DNA of 64,000 nucleotides from Candidatus Rifleibacteriota bacterium (GTDB lineage: Bacteria; Muiribacteriota; Ozemobacteria; Ozemobacterales; Ozemobacteraceae). Positions 39,107-48,435 of the stretch are shown piece after piece. The DNA lies in assembly GCA_905236675.1 (NCBI GenBank), contig CAJOND010000002.1:22010-86009 (forward strand). The letters run 5' to 3'. The notes under the pieces were generated by a model, which saw only the letters and a program-made list of their open reading frames with translations, made no database searches and was not told the origin of the DNA. The position numbers and the translations under genes are program-made. Positions within the stretch are counted from its first letter, which is position 1. Each line of letters begins with the position of its first letter.

Positions 39107-39134
39107 TAAAGTGTAAGTGAGTCGGCGACGACGA
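39107..39134 (+). promoter_or_regulatory. Weak sigma28-like site (TAAAGTGT-N12-GACGACGA)
   Basis: Good -35, partial -10, same 12-nt spacing. Confidence 0.3.
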
Positions 39135-39194
39135 AGGCACTTATAGGATGGAAACTTAGTAGACTGAAAATTTAATACTAGAAGAGGCAGATAT

Positions 39195-39614
39195 ATGGAT
39201 CCCAGACTTATGATTGGATCACGAAGTCCGCTGCTTAGAGGGTTATCGAATAGCGCAAACCTTAATGGTTATTCTTCCCAAAAGACCAATAATCAAAAGG
39301 GTGTAAGCTTTCAAGACCTACTCAATGGCGTATTAAATGATTCATCAAACAATGAGGAGTTTCACATCAGTTCTCATGCCCAGAAGAGGTTGAACGAAAG
39401 AAACATAACCATGGATTCTGATTTAAAGAGTTCTCTTTCAGAGGCTTTTAACGAATTAGAAGCAAAAGGTGCGAAGGATTCGCTGGTTCTCACTAGGGAA
39501 GGTGCATTCGTGGTAAATGTTCCGAGTAGGACGCTGATAACAGCTATGGGATTGAACGAAATGCGAGACAACATAGTTACAAATATAGATAGTGTTAATT
39601 TGAAGTTTGTATAA
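39195..39614 (+). CDS. Flagellar operon protein (TIGR02530 family)
   Basis: FHISSHAQKRLNERNITMDSDLKSSLSEAFNELEAKGAKDSLVLTREGAFVVNVPSRTLITAM; between flgD and flgE. Confidence 0.88.
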   Translation: MDPRLMIGSRSPLLRGLSNSANLNGYSSQKTNNQKGVSFQDLLNGVLNDSSNNEEFHISSHAQKRLNERNITMDSDLKSSLSEAFNELEAKGAKDSLVLTREGAFVVNVPSRTLITAMGLNEMRDNIVTNIDSVNLKFV

Positions 39615-39680
39615 GGAAGCAGCAAACAGAGAAAAAAGAAAGTAAAGATGTAACTGCAGCAAAAAGAATAATAGATAAAT

Positions 39681-39716
39681 GGATTGCCACGGCTAACGCC
39701 TCGCAATGACGATTGT
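39681..39716 (+). repeat. Short palindromic intergenic repeat (GGATTGCCACGGCTAACGCCTCGCAATGACGATTGT)
   Basis: ATTGC/GCAAT outer and GGC/GCC inner stems; 3' GCAATGACGATTGT recurs inside flhB. Confidence 0.7.
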
Positions 39717-39791
39717 TGCAGAAGTAGGAGAAGCAAACAAAGAGGGAAACGTAAAGAATCAGGAAAAAGAGCAAAACAAATCCGAATAGTA

Positions 39792-39956
39792 TATGACCGG
39801 ACCCTAACGGGAAGTCATAGACCACCCGACTGACTGAAGGTGGTCACGAATAGATAAAAGACTGATCTTTGCAATTCCCAGCAAGAGATCAGAGAAAGCA
39901 GACTGCATTAGCAGAAGCTTTCTTTGATCCGATGCTCCCCATAATGATTTCGGAGC
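39792..39956 (+). promoter_or_regulatory. Structured 5' leader of flgE with several consecutive hairpins
   Basis: TATGAC..GTCATA (39792-39819), GACCACC..GGTGGTC (39820-39845), GATCTTTGC..GCAAGAGATC (39864-39890), GATCAGAGAAAGC..GCTTTCTTTGATC (39887-39929), GCTCC..GGAGC (39934-39956). Confidence 0.5.
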
Positions 39957-40013
39957 CAACCGTGTATATGTTTTATCATATAGTGCGGAAACCCATTATA
40001 AAGGAATAGCATA

Positions 40014-42827
40014 ATGATCAGATCATTATTTACAGGTGTTACAGGTCTTAAGAACTTCCAGACAAAGATGGATGTTATCTCTAATAACATCGCTAACGTT
40101 AATACAACTGCATTCAAACGCGGTCGTACCGAGTTCGCCGACCTATTCTGCCAAACATTGAGATACGGTCAGCAGGCATTCGGCGATTACGGCAGTCAGA
40201 ACCCAATGCAGGTTGGTCTTGGTGTTAGAAAAGCATCAATCGATACCTTGATGGATCAGGGTAATATTGAATTCACTGGCAAAGACACTGACATTGCTAT
40301 TGAAGGTGAAGGATTCTTCGTAGTTCATTCATATGACGGCAGCACTTACTACACTCGTGACGGTAACCTTAACATTTCAGACAGCTACGACCTGGTTATG
40401 ACCAACACAGGTAGCAAAATTCAGGGTTGGTCAGCAGTTCAGAACTCCAAGACTGGTAATCTTGAAATGAAAGAAACCGGTATTGTTCCATCAGATATTA
40501 ACATCTGCAAGTATTTGAAGAAACACGCACATCAGACTAACGAAATAGTTTATTCTTGTAATCTTGATGCAAGTTCTAATGAAAGAGACGTAGAATTCGG
40601 TCTTAACACCCTCACATTCTTCGATAGCGAAGGCAATCAGCAGAATCTCCAGTTCAAGTTCAAAAAGCTTGATTCTAATAACTGGGTTTGGACTGCTTAT
40701 GACGACACAGAAGGCAACGTCGCTACAGGCACAATCAAGTGCGATGACGACGGTAATGTAATTGAAAGCACAGTTGAACCAGAAGGTGCAACTTCTAATA
40801 TATCTTCACCCTATTTCACTTATGACCCAGACGGCGACCCACAGCCAGGCTCTGCCACAATGCCGATCAACGCTGTAACTAATAGTGGTAACGGCGTAAG
40901 CTCAGGCGTTACAGTAACTGGAAAAGAAGTAAAAGACGAAACCGTAGAAATCATTTTCGACGGCGGCGATCCAACAAGAGCAACTTCTTTCCGCGTTGTA
41001 GGTTCTGAAAGAGGCTTTATCGGTTCTGGCACACTTGGTGGTGAACAGGCTCGTTTTGTTGGTGAACCTACACAATTCGGTAGCTTCTGGACTCCAGACG
41101 AAGATACTTCGTTCACAATCACAGACACTCAGATTTACACTCTTGATGACGGCACTGAACACACTGAAGTAACTTTCCCAAGAGAAGCTACAATTACTTT
41201 CACTAACGCAGACGCCCCCTACTCTACTTCTCAGATAGTAGACAAAATTAACGAAGAATTGGCTAACGCTGGCGTTCGTGCAACAATCTACTTCGACTCT
41301 GTAACTGCTAATTTCCAGCTTGTAAGTAACTCAACTGGTAGCAACCGCGAATTGAAGATAAGCAACGCTACTGGCAGTTTCTCAGACCTTGGTCTTTCTG
41401 AAGGTTCAGAAAGAGGAACAGGCGGATCAAAAGCTGAAGTATTCCAGGATGTTAATGCAGCTGAAGCAGCTATTATAGCCGCTGGCGGTGCAGCTGGCAG
41501 TGCAGATTTCTCTAACGACAACTGGGACCCAGCTAGTGATGTTAAGTTAATCATCACAGACAGACACGGCAACGCAACTCAGATTACTTTTGAAGACAAG
41601 CTCGCTGGTGCAAATCAGGTTTACACTCGTGGTGCAATCCTTGCATCAATCAACTCTAAGCTTGCAGCCGATAACGTTGATGCAACCGCGGCTTTCCAGG
41701 ATTCAGACAATGATGGAAGCCCAGATATGCTTGTAATCACAAGCAACACCCCTGGTTCCGGTGAACGATTATACATCAATGGCACCAATATCGACCAGTT
41801 AGGTTTAACTGCCGGCACTACTTTCGGAACTGCTGCAGTCAGCACATTCAACTATGGTGGACTCTCCTTCGATTTAACAGAAGGTATGGATGCCTGGCTT
41901 CCAAACGAAAAAATGAGTTTCACTACTACTGCTGAAAAAGGTGCTGCTGATTCAGTTAATATCTATGTTCCACAGCCAGCTTCTAAAACCATGACCTTCA
42001 AGTGCGAAGTAGATGGTGAAGAATATAAAATCGACGGTTCAATCGCAAAAGGTGCTACTCACTCAACCAATATCGTTTGTTACGACTCTCTTGGTGGTGC
42101 ACACGCATTAGTAACCAAGTGGGAACACACTAACTCTGAAACTCAAGAATGGACTTATAAAGTAAGCTATTCTCCAGATGATGATGAAATAATCAGATGG
42201 CTCAATGACCCCTCTAATGGTGTTATGGATCCAGAAGACCCCACCGAAGAAGAATTAGAAAGAGCTAATGACGCTCTCATTCAGAATCGTGAAGGTAAAA
42301 TGTATTTCACTCATGCTGGTAAAATAGACATTGGCAAGTCTTATATTCCAACTCTTACCATGCAGCCAGAAGGCAGTAATGAAGTAAACATCGAAATGAA
42401 GTGTGATCTCATTACACAGTTCGAATCAGACTTCACTACTAAAGCTGAAAGTCAGGACGGTTATGCAATGGGTCTTCTCCAGGAAATCTATTTTGAAGAA
42501 GACGGCGTAATAAGAGGTGTTTACTCTAACGGTCAGAAGCAACCTATTGCACAGGTAGCTATTGCAACCTTCAATAACCCTGCTGGTCTTGAAAAGACAG
42601 GAAACAACCTCTATGCATTCTCTCCAAGCTCTGGTCTTGCAGTTGTAACTAAACCAGGCATCAGCAAAGCTGGTATCATAGTTCCAAATTCATTGGAAAT
42701 GAGTAACGTTGACATTTCAGAAGAATTCACCAATATGATCGTAACTCAGAGAGCCTTCCAAGCTAACTCAAGAGTTATCACCACATCAGATGAAATACTT
42801 CAGGAAGTAGTGAACTTGAAGAGATAA
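40014..42827 (+). CDS. flgE: Flagellar hook protein FlgE (937 aa)
   Basis: MIRSLFTGVTGLKNFQTKMDVISNNIANVNTTAFKRGRTEFADLF; C-terminal NSLEMSNVDISEEFTNMIVTQRAFQANSRVITTSDEILQEVVNLKR. Confidence 0.96.
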   Translation: MIRSLFTGVTGLKNFQTKMDVISNNIANVNTTAFKRGRTEFADLFCQTLRYGQQAFGDYGSQNPMQVGLGVRKASIDTLMDQGNIEFTGKDTDIAIEGEGFFVVHSYDGSTYYTRDGNLNISDSYDLVMTNTGSKIQGWSAVQNSKTGNLEMKETGIVPSDINICKYLKKHAHQTNEIVYSCNLDASSNERDVEFGLNTLTFFDSEGNQQNLQFKFKKLDSNNWVWTAYDDTEGNVATGTIKCDDDGNVIESTVEPEGATSNISSPYFTYDPDGDPQPGSATMPINAVTNSGNGVSSGVTVTGKEVKDETVEIIFDGGDPTRATSFRVVGSERGFIGSGTLGGEQARFVGEPTQFGSFWTPDEDTSFTITDTQIYTLDDGTEHTEVTFPREATITFTNADAPYSTSQIVDKINEELANAGVRATIYFDSVTANFQLVSNSTGSNRELKISNATGSFSDLGLSEGSERGTGGSKAEVFQDVNAAEAAIIAAGGAAGSADFSNDNWDPASDVKLIITDRHGNATQITFEDKLAGANQVYTRGAILASINSKLAADNVDATAAFQDSDNDGSPDMLVITSNTPGSGERLYINGTNIDQLGLTAGTTFGTAAVSTFNYGGLSFDLTEGMDAWLPNEKMSFTTTAEKGAADSVNIYVPQPASKTMTFKCEVDGEEYKIDGSIAKGATHSTNIVCYDSLGGAHALVTKWEHTNSETQEWTYKVSYSPDDDEIIRWLNDPSNGVMDPEDPTEEELERANDALIQNREGKMYFTHAGKIDIGKSYIPTLTMQPEGSNEVNIEMKCDLITQFESDFTTKAESQDGYAMGLLQEIYFEEDGVIRGVYSNGQKQPIAQVAIATFNNPAGLEKTGNNLYAFSPSSGLAVVTKPGISKAGIIVPNSLEMSNVDISEEFTNMIVTQRAFQANSRVITTSDEILQEVVNLKR

Positions 42828-42830
42828 GAA

Positions 42831-42899
42831 AACTGAAAATTGAAAACTGAAAATTGAAAAATATAAATCAACTTTCAGTTTTCATCTTTCAATTTTCAA
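42831..42899 (+). repeat. Imperfect inverted repeat of CTGAAAATTGAAA units downstream of flgE (possible terminator)
   Basis: AACTGAAAATTGAAAACTGAAAATTGAAA ... TTTCAGTTTTCATCTTTCAATTTTCAA. Confidence 0.6.
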
Positions 42900-43013
42900 C
42901 TTAATAAGTATGGAAATATTTTCCAAAAAAGAGTATTCTAAGCAAAACAATATAACAAAAATTGAATAAAGCATTGACTTGCTTAAACTCTTCGTGGTAA
43001 AAAATAAAGAATT

Positions 43014-43487
43014 ATGTCAGGAAAAAAATTATTTGTACTTATAGTTTTACTAGTAATGCTAATTGTCTTAGCTGTAGTGGCAATTAGCTATTCTGCCTTT
43101 AAAAAAGGATCTACTGGTCCTAATACTCCGACACCACCTCCGAGTGAAATTCAACCCTTAGAATCAAAAGAAATAATGGGCCGTTTTGATTTAGGTGAAT
43201 TTGTTGCCAATACAAGAGACGAAGAATTACATTATATCAAGATACAAATAGAAATAGGTTATGTTGGAAATATTGAACAGGACCTAGAAGAACATAAAGC
43301 CGAACTTAGAGATAAAGTTAATATTACTCTTATGAAGTATAATGCAGAAAGATTAAAAGAAGATTATATCGATGGTTTTCTGCATGTTGAACTCTTATCT
43401 GAACTCAATAATTTGTTAGAAAAGAAAAATAAAGTCTTAGCAAGTAGAATAAAACAAGTTGTTATACCAACTTTTCTGATAAATTAA
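43014..43487 (+). CDS. fliL: Flagellar basal body-associated protein FliL
   Basis: Single TM plus FDLGEFVANTRDEELHYIKIQIEIGY...; precedes fliM. Confidence 0.85.
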   Translation: MSGKKLFVLIVLLVMLIVLAVVAISYSAFKKGSTGPNTPTPPPSEIQPLESKEIMGRFDLGEFVANTRDEELHYIKIQIEIGYVGNIEQDLEEHKAELRDKVNITLMKYNAERLKEDYIDGFLHVELLSELNNLLEKKNKVLASRIKQVVIPTFLIN

Positions 43488-43513
43488 AAATTATGTTCTT
43501 GGAATAAACCTCA

Positions 43514-44659
43514 ATGGTTGATACCTTAAGTCAAAACGAAATTGACGCATTGTTATCAGCATTACAGCCATCTGAAGATGCTGTTGCCGCCACTCCTGAT
43601 ACTTCACAGGGAGTGGCTGTTTCTGCGTCTGAAAATACTAATTCCAGAGAACAAACTCCTTCATTTAAAAATGAAATAAATAATATTACTTCAAAACTTT
43701 CCAATAATTCTTTTCAAGAGAATACATCAAGTTCCTCTTCCAGTAAAAGTAAAGGCAAAGAAAGAAAATACGATTTTAAACGACAAACCAAGTTTTCCAA
43801 GGAACAATTAGGAACCTTAGAACTTATTCATGAATCATTTGCCCGATTAATAGGAACCGATATATCAACCAGACTTAGAATGGGAGTTAATACAACCATT
43901 CTTCCCGTCACCCAGGAAACCTTTGAAGAATTTGTTGGCTCAATTTTTCCACCGACTTTCATAACCATTTTTAGATCTGACAGTTTAGGTGGTGAAGCAA
44001 TGCTTCAAATAGATTTAAGCATTGTTTTTTCTATACTCGACCGACTTCTTGGTGGAAACGGTGCACCATTATCTACTTTACGTCAGTTGACTGATGTAGA
44101 AAAACAAATAATGCAAAAAATAATGGTTGGTATAATAGACCGTTTGCGTGAGGCCTGGATAAACGTAGTAGATTTAATGCCCGTTATCGAATTAGTTGAA
44201 TCAAATCCACAGTTCGCACAAATAGTTCCACCTAACGATGTAGTAGTAACAATTAAAATAGAAATTAGCATATTAGATACCACAGGCAATTTGAAACTCT
44301 GTATTCCTTACAATACTTTAGAATCAATAACCCATAAGCTTAATGCGGCCTCATGGTTTGCTGCGGTTCGTAAAGAAGGCGAATCAACAAAATCCAGTGG
44401 GGATGCTATAGAAAAACAGGTTAAAGACGTTGTATTACCTGTTGTCGCAGAACTTGGTCGTGGTGTATACCCGCTTGAAGATATTATAAATTTACAAGTA
44501 GGTGACTGCCTTTTGACCAATCAGTTAGCGAAAGAAGAACTAAATATTAGGGTTGGAAATCAAATAAAATTTTGTGGCCGCCCAGGTATTCTTGGCAAAA
44601 AGATGGCCATTTCAATAACCAAGGTTTTTGAGCCCCCTGGACAAGAGGAGGATGAATAA
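43514..44659 (+). CDS. fliM: Flagellar motor switch protein FliM
   Basis: LSQNEIDALLSAL N-terminal CheY-binding motif; YDFKRQTKFSKEQLGTLELIHESFARL; LLGGNGAP; C-terminal SpoA domain. Confidence 0.95.
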   Translation: MVDTLSQNEIDALLSALQPSEDAVAATPDTSQGVAVSASENTNSREQTPSFKNEINNITSKLSNNSFQENTSSSSSSKSKGKERKYDFKRQTKFSKEQLGTLELIHESFARLIGTDISTRLRMGVNTTILPVTQETFEEFVGSIFPPTFITIFRSDSLGGEAMLQIDLSIVFSILDRLLGGNGAPLSTLRQLTDVEKQIMQKIMVGIIDRLREAWINVVDLMPVIELVESNPQFAQIVPPNDVVVTIKIEISILDTTGNLKLCIPYNTLESITHKLNAASWFAAVRKEGESTKSSGDAIEKQVKDVVLPVVAELGRGVYPLEDIINLQVGDCLLTNQLAKEELNIRVGNQIKFCGRPGILGKKMAISITKVFEPPGQEEDE

Positions 44660-44661
44660 AC

Positions 44662-45969
44662 GTGAGTGACGCTGTACTCTCGCAAGAAGAAATCAATGCT
44701 CTTTTAAATGGAAGTTTAGGAGGAGGAAGCTCGTCTATCGCAGATGCTTCTCCTGCTCCTAGTTCTGTACCACCTGCAGCTCCAATGCCGAGTAGTGCTG
44801 GTTCAGCAGCTAATTTTACTGAAGAAGACATTAACCAACTTACTGAAGTTGCTAAACTAGCTTTAGGTGCGACTTCTTCTGTTGTTCAAATGTTCGTAAA
44901 CCAGCAAAATGCTGAAATCGCCTTAGAACAGGTCAGAGTAATCTCTTATTCTGATTTGGTTAGAGAATGTGCCAGTGACGAATATTTGGTATTAAAAATA
45001 GCTTATATTGAAGGTTTTGATGGGCTTACCTATCTGGTCTTAAAAAAATCAACTGTTGCAATAATAGGTGATTTGGCTATGGGTGGTTCTGGCTTGAATG
45101 TGGAATTTCAAGAAATGCATATTTCTGCAAATCAGGAAATGCTTAACCAAATGATGGGAAAAACCACAACAAGTCTCGCTGAAATATTCAAAAAGCGCGT
45201 AGATATATCTCCGCCAACTCCAGAAATGATAAATTTTAGTAAGGGAACACCTGCTGACATGCCAGATTTTCATGAAGGAGCTGATTTCTTAAGAATAGGA
45301 TATAATCTTAAATTAGGTGATGTAGCTATTACTGAAATGATTCAGCTTTATCCTGCTGATTTTGCATTGCTTATGGCTCATGAACTAAATAAACCTGCCA
45401 AAGAACCTCCAAAACCTCAGGTTGCACCTCCTCCCCCTAATGCGGGAATGCCACCAATGATGGATCCAATGCAGCAACAGCCTATTCCAGGTCAAATACC
45501 TGGACAAATGCCTGGTATGATGCCTAATATGGGTATGCCAATGCCTGGTCAAATGCCTGGTATGATGCCTAATATGGGTATGCCAATGCCTGGTCAAATG
45601 CCTGGTATGATGCCTAATATGGGTATGCCAATGCCTGGTCAGATGCCTAATATGTTCCAAGGTTCACCTGCCGAATTCGGTATGTTACAAATGCCTGGTG
45701 GAATCGGTTTACAATCTAATATAGATTTACTTCTTGATGTTCCATTAGAAATAACCGTTGAATTAGGCAGAACTAGAATGTTAATAAAAGATGTACTTGA
45801 ATTAGGTATAGGTTCTGTAGTAGAGTTAAATAAGTTAGCTGGTGAATCAGTTGAAGTATTTGTTAATAATAAATTAATTGCTAAAGGTGAAGTAGTTGTT
45901 ATTGATGAAAACTTTGCGGTTCGCATTACAAATATAATCAATCCACAAGATAGATTACAGGCTCTCTAA
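44662..45969 (+). CDS. fliY: Flagellar motor switch protein FliY/FliN (CheC-like domain plus FliN SpoA domain)
   Basis: GTG start; LSQEEINALLNGSLGG motif; CheC-like middle; Met/Pro/Gly repeat linker; C-terminal DVPLEITVELGRTRMLIKDVLELGIGSVVELNKLAGE. Confidence 0.9.
   Translation: MSDAVLSQEEINALLNGSLGGGSSSIADASPAPSSVPPAAPMPSSAGSAANFTEEDINQLTEVAKLALGATSSVVQMFVNQQNAEIALEQVRVISYSDLVRECASDEYLVLKIAYIEGFDGLTYLVLKKSTVAIIGDLAMGGSGLNVEFQEMHISANQEMLNQMMGKTTTSLAEIFKKRVDISPPTPEMINFSKGTPADMPDFHEGADFLRIGYNLKLGDVAITEMIQLYPADFALLMAHELNKPAKEPPKPQVAPPPPNAGMPPMMDPMQQQPIPGQIPGQMPGMMPNMGMPMPGQMPGMMPNMGMPMPGQMPGMMPNMGMPMPGQMPNMFQGSPAEFGMLQMPGGIGLQSNIDLLLDVPLEITVELGRTRMLIKDVLELGIGSVVELNKLAGESVEVFVNNKLIAKGEVVVIDENFAVRITNIINPQDRLQAL
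45508..45642 (+). repeat. Tandem 45-bp repeat, 3 copies, encoding MPGMMPNMGMPMPGQ
   Basis: ATGCCTGGTATGATGCCTAATATGGGTATGCCAATGCCTGGTCAA starts at 45508, 45553 and 45598; only the last base of copy 3 differs. Confidence 0.95.
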
Positions 45970-45986
45970 GGAGATTTCCTTCTGAT

Positions 45987-46349
45987 ATGGGAAAAACAAT
46001 TCTAATAGTCGACGACGCAGCATTCATGCGTATGATGATCAAAGATATTCTTACGAAGAACGGTTTTGAAGTAATAGGTGAAGCCCAAACTGGCAAAGTC
46101 GCAGTTGAGCTTTATCAAAAGCTAAAACCAGATTTGGTAACAATGGATATTACTATGCCGGAAATGAATGGTATAGAAGCCGTTAAAGCCATTAAAAAAC
46201 TTGATCCTGCAGCAAGAGTAATAATGTGCAGTGCCATGGGACAGCAAGCTATGGTTATTGATGCAATTCAAGCAGGAGCACGTGATTTTATTGTAAAACC
46301 GTTCCAACCAAATCGTGTAATAGAAGCAGTTCAAAAAGCTCTTCGTTAA
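45987..46349 (+). CDS. cheY: Chemotaxis response regulator CheY
   Basis: Single receiver domain: ILIVDDAAFMRMMIKDILTKNGFEVIGEA..DLVTMDITMPEMNGIEAVK..VIMCSAMGQQ..DFIVKPF. Confidence 0.95.
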   Translation: MGKTILIVDDAAFMRMMIKDILTKNGFEVIGEAQTGKVAVELYQKLKPDLVTMDITMPEMNGIEAVKAIKKLDPAARVIMCSAMGQQAMVIDAIQAGARDFIVKPFQPNRVIEAVQKALR

Positions 46350-46382
46350 GGTATATCTTAATCAAAAAAATAAAAGTAAAAA

Positions 46383-47195
46383 GTGAAAAAAGCTATTAAC
46401 TTTGCCTTGTTAGGTATATTGGTTCTTATAGCATCTTTTTGGAATCTTCAAACCGTTGTTGCTGACAACAGCGGTTTGTTTTTATCAAATAATGAGTCTA
46501 ATTCCGCAAAAGATTTTATAAACGCAACAAAAACATCTAATCAAGATGAAAATCAAGTTACAGTCAACTCTGTTTCTACCTATACCCCTACAGTTTTAGC
46601 CTCATCTAGCCTAGACAATAAAAATGAAAAAAAAATAAATACTGTAGACGAAGGTTCCCTACCCCTTTTTTCCAACAGATATTCTTCTTCTACAAGAAGG
46701 TTAGATTCCACAGGAGATAATCTCTCTGCTACATTTAGCATGCTAACCTCTTTAATAGCAATTATAATTCTTGCTCTCGTAGCATCATGGTTTATCCAGA
46801 AAAAAACAGGATTAGCTTCCAATAATTTTGGAAAAGTTCTAGGAATGGTTCCTATAGACAACAGAAGAATTATCTATATTGTCGATGTTATGGGCAAAAT
46901 GTTAGTTTTAGGTGTAACAGAGCACAATATTAACTATCTTACAGAAATAACAGATAAAGATACAATAGATGCATATAGATTAAAATATGGGCAAAATATT
47001 ACTCCTGGTTTAGAAAAACTTTTCCCTTTTATTAATAAAAATAATTCAAGTGAAACAGATGAAGAATCAGATTTAGACGATTCTCAAAAAAAGATTTTGG
47101 CAGAAAAAAAGAGTGAAGAAATAAAAAATGAAATAGATGAAAACAGGAAAAAACGGGAAGAACGTCTAAGAAATCTACTTATTAAAAAAAAGTAG
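46383..47195 (+). CDS. fliO: Flagellar biosynthetic protein FliO-like
   Basis: Single TM followed by VPIDNRRIIYIVDVMGKMLVLGVTEHNINYLTEI; directly upstream of fliP. Confidence 0.75.
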   Translation: MKKAINFALLGILVLIASFWNLQTVVADNSGLFLSNNESNSAKDFINATKTSNQDENQVTVNSVSTYTPTVLASSSLDNKNEKKINTVDEGSLPLFSNRYSSSTRRLDSTGDNLSATFSMLTSLIAIIILALVASWFIQKKTGLASNNFGKVLGMVPIDNRRIIYIVDVMGKMLVLGVTEHNINYLTEITDKDTIDAYRLKYGQNITPGLEKLFPFINKNNSSETDEESDLDDSQKKILAEKKSEEIKNEIDENRKKREERLRNLLIKKK

Positions 47196-47213
47196 AATAT
47201 CAGAATTAGGGTA

Positions 47214-47243
47214 TTGACATTAACTGTTTAATTGGAGTACATT
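47214..47243 (+). promoter_or_regulatory. Possible sigma70-type promoter upstream of fliP (TTGACA-N18-TACATT)
   Basis: Motif match in the 95-bp fliO-fliP gap. Confidence 0.4.
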
Positions 47244-47290
47244 TTTTCTATAAATTTCACGAATCTAATCCAAATTTAATTTAGGATATT

Positions 47291-48157
47291 ATGCACCAGT
47301 CTTTTAATAAAAATAACCTGTTTTCGTACGTACGCTTTATAAGTATTTTAGTAATCTTCTCTCTATTCTTTGTTTATCCGAGTTATGCACAGCAATCCAG
47401 AGGCAATGCAAGAGTAAATATTAACGATAATACAAGAATAGACCGCACACCAGTAGACAGCACCCCATTCCCTATTCCAGCAATTACAGTTCACGTCGAT
47501 CCTTCAAGAGAACGTGGACAAATAGGAACAGGTCTGCAAATTTTAATTCTATTAACTATACTAAGCTTAGCTCCATCAATTTTGATAATGCTGACAAGCT
47601 TTACAAGAATATTAATTGTATTAAGTTTTGTAAGACGTGCTTTAGGAACAAATACAGAACCAAGCAATCAGATTTTAATCGGATTAGCATTATTTATTAC
47701 TTTCTTTACGATGTCACCTGTTATAGATCAAGTGTATAACAACGGAATTAAGCCATATATCAATAGAGAAATAGACTATGTTGAATGCTATAACCGTTCA
47801 ATAAAACCGATAAGAACATTTATGTTCAAACATACAAGAGAGAGTGATCTACGACTTTTTGCCGAAATGGAAGGTGCACCCAAACCTCAAACAAGAGATG
47901 ATTTAAGTACTATAGCATTAATTCCTGCTTTTATAACCAGTGAATTAAGAACAGCTTTTCAGATGGGCGTAGTAATATATCTGCCATTCTTAGTAATAGA
48001 TATGCTTGTTTCAAGTATTTTAATGGCTATGGGTATGATGATGCTTCCGCCAGCAATGATTTCATTACCCTTTAAACTTCTGTTATTTATATTAGTTGAT
48101 GGCTGGAATTTAGTAATAAAATCGTTAGTCACAAGTATAGCTGGCGGTTTATCATGA
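47291..48157 (+). CDS. fliP: Flagellar type III export protein FliP
   Basis: LTSFTRILIVLSFVRRALGTNTEPSNQILIGLALFITFFTMSPV. Confidence 0.97.
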   Translation: MHQSFNKNNLFSYVRFISILVIFSLFFVYPSYAQQSRGNARVNINDNTRIDRTPVDSTPFPIPAITVHVDPSRERGQIGTGLQILILLTILSLAPSILIMLTSFTRILIVLSFVRRALGTNTEPSNQILIGLALFITFFTMSPVIDQVYNNGIKPYINREIDYVECYNRSIKPIRTFMFKHTRESDLRLFAEMEGAPKPQTRDDLSTIALIPAFITSELRTAFQMGVVIYLPFLVIDMLVSSILMAMGMMMLPPAMISLPFKLLLFILVDGWNLVIKSLVTSIAGGLS

Positions 48158-48426
48158 CAGAATATGTAGTATTAGCTCTTTTAAAACAAACATTCTGGGT
48201 AAGTATTATATTAACCACACCTATTTTGTTAATAGGAATGATTATAGGGGTTATTATCAGTATTATTCAGACTGCTACTTCTATTCAGGAACAAAGTCTG
48301 ACTGTCGTTCCAAAGCTTATTATAACTGTTTTAGCTATTATGGGGATGTCAAGCTGGATGATTAGTTATATGATCACTTTTGCCACACAATTACTAGGTT
48401 CTTTATTCGAATACGCCAGGATGTAA
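48154..48426 (+). CDS. fliQ: Flagellar type III export protein FliQ
   Basis: 90-aa two-TM protein; IIQTATSIQEQSLTVVPKLI. Confidence 0.95.
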   Translation: MTEYVVLALLKQTFWVSIILTTPILLIGMIIGVIISIIQTATSIQEQSLTVVPKLIITVLAIMGMSSWMISYMITFATQLLGSLFEYARM

Positions 48427-48435
48427 CTATATTTT

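Noticed and set aside
39374-39825. Minus-strand ORFs overlapping the TIGR02530 gene and the flgE leader
   Set aside because: No ribosome-binding site or family features; the region is better explained as coding on plus plus a structured leader
45385-45660. Minus-strand ORF with HTRHLTRHWHTHIRH repeats
   Set aside because: Antisense of the FliY 45-bp tandem repeat
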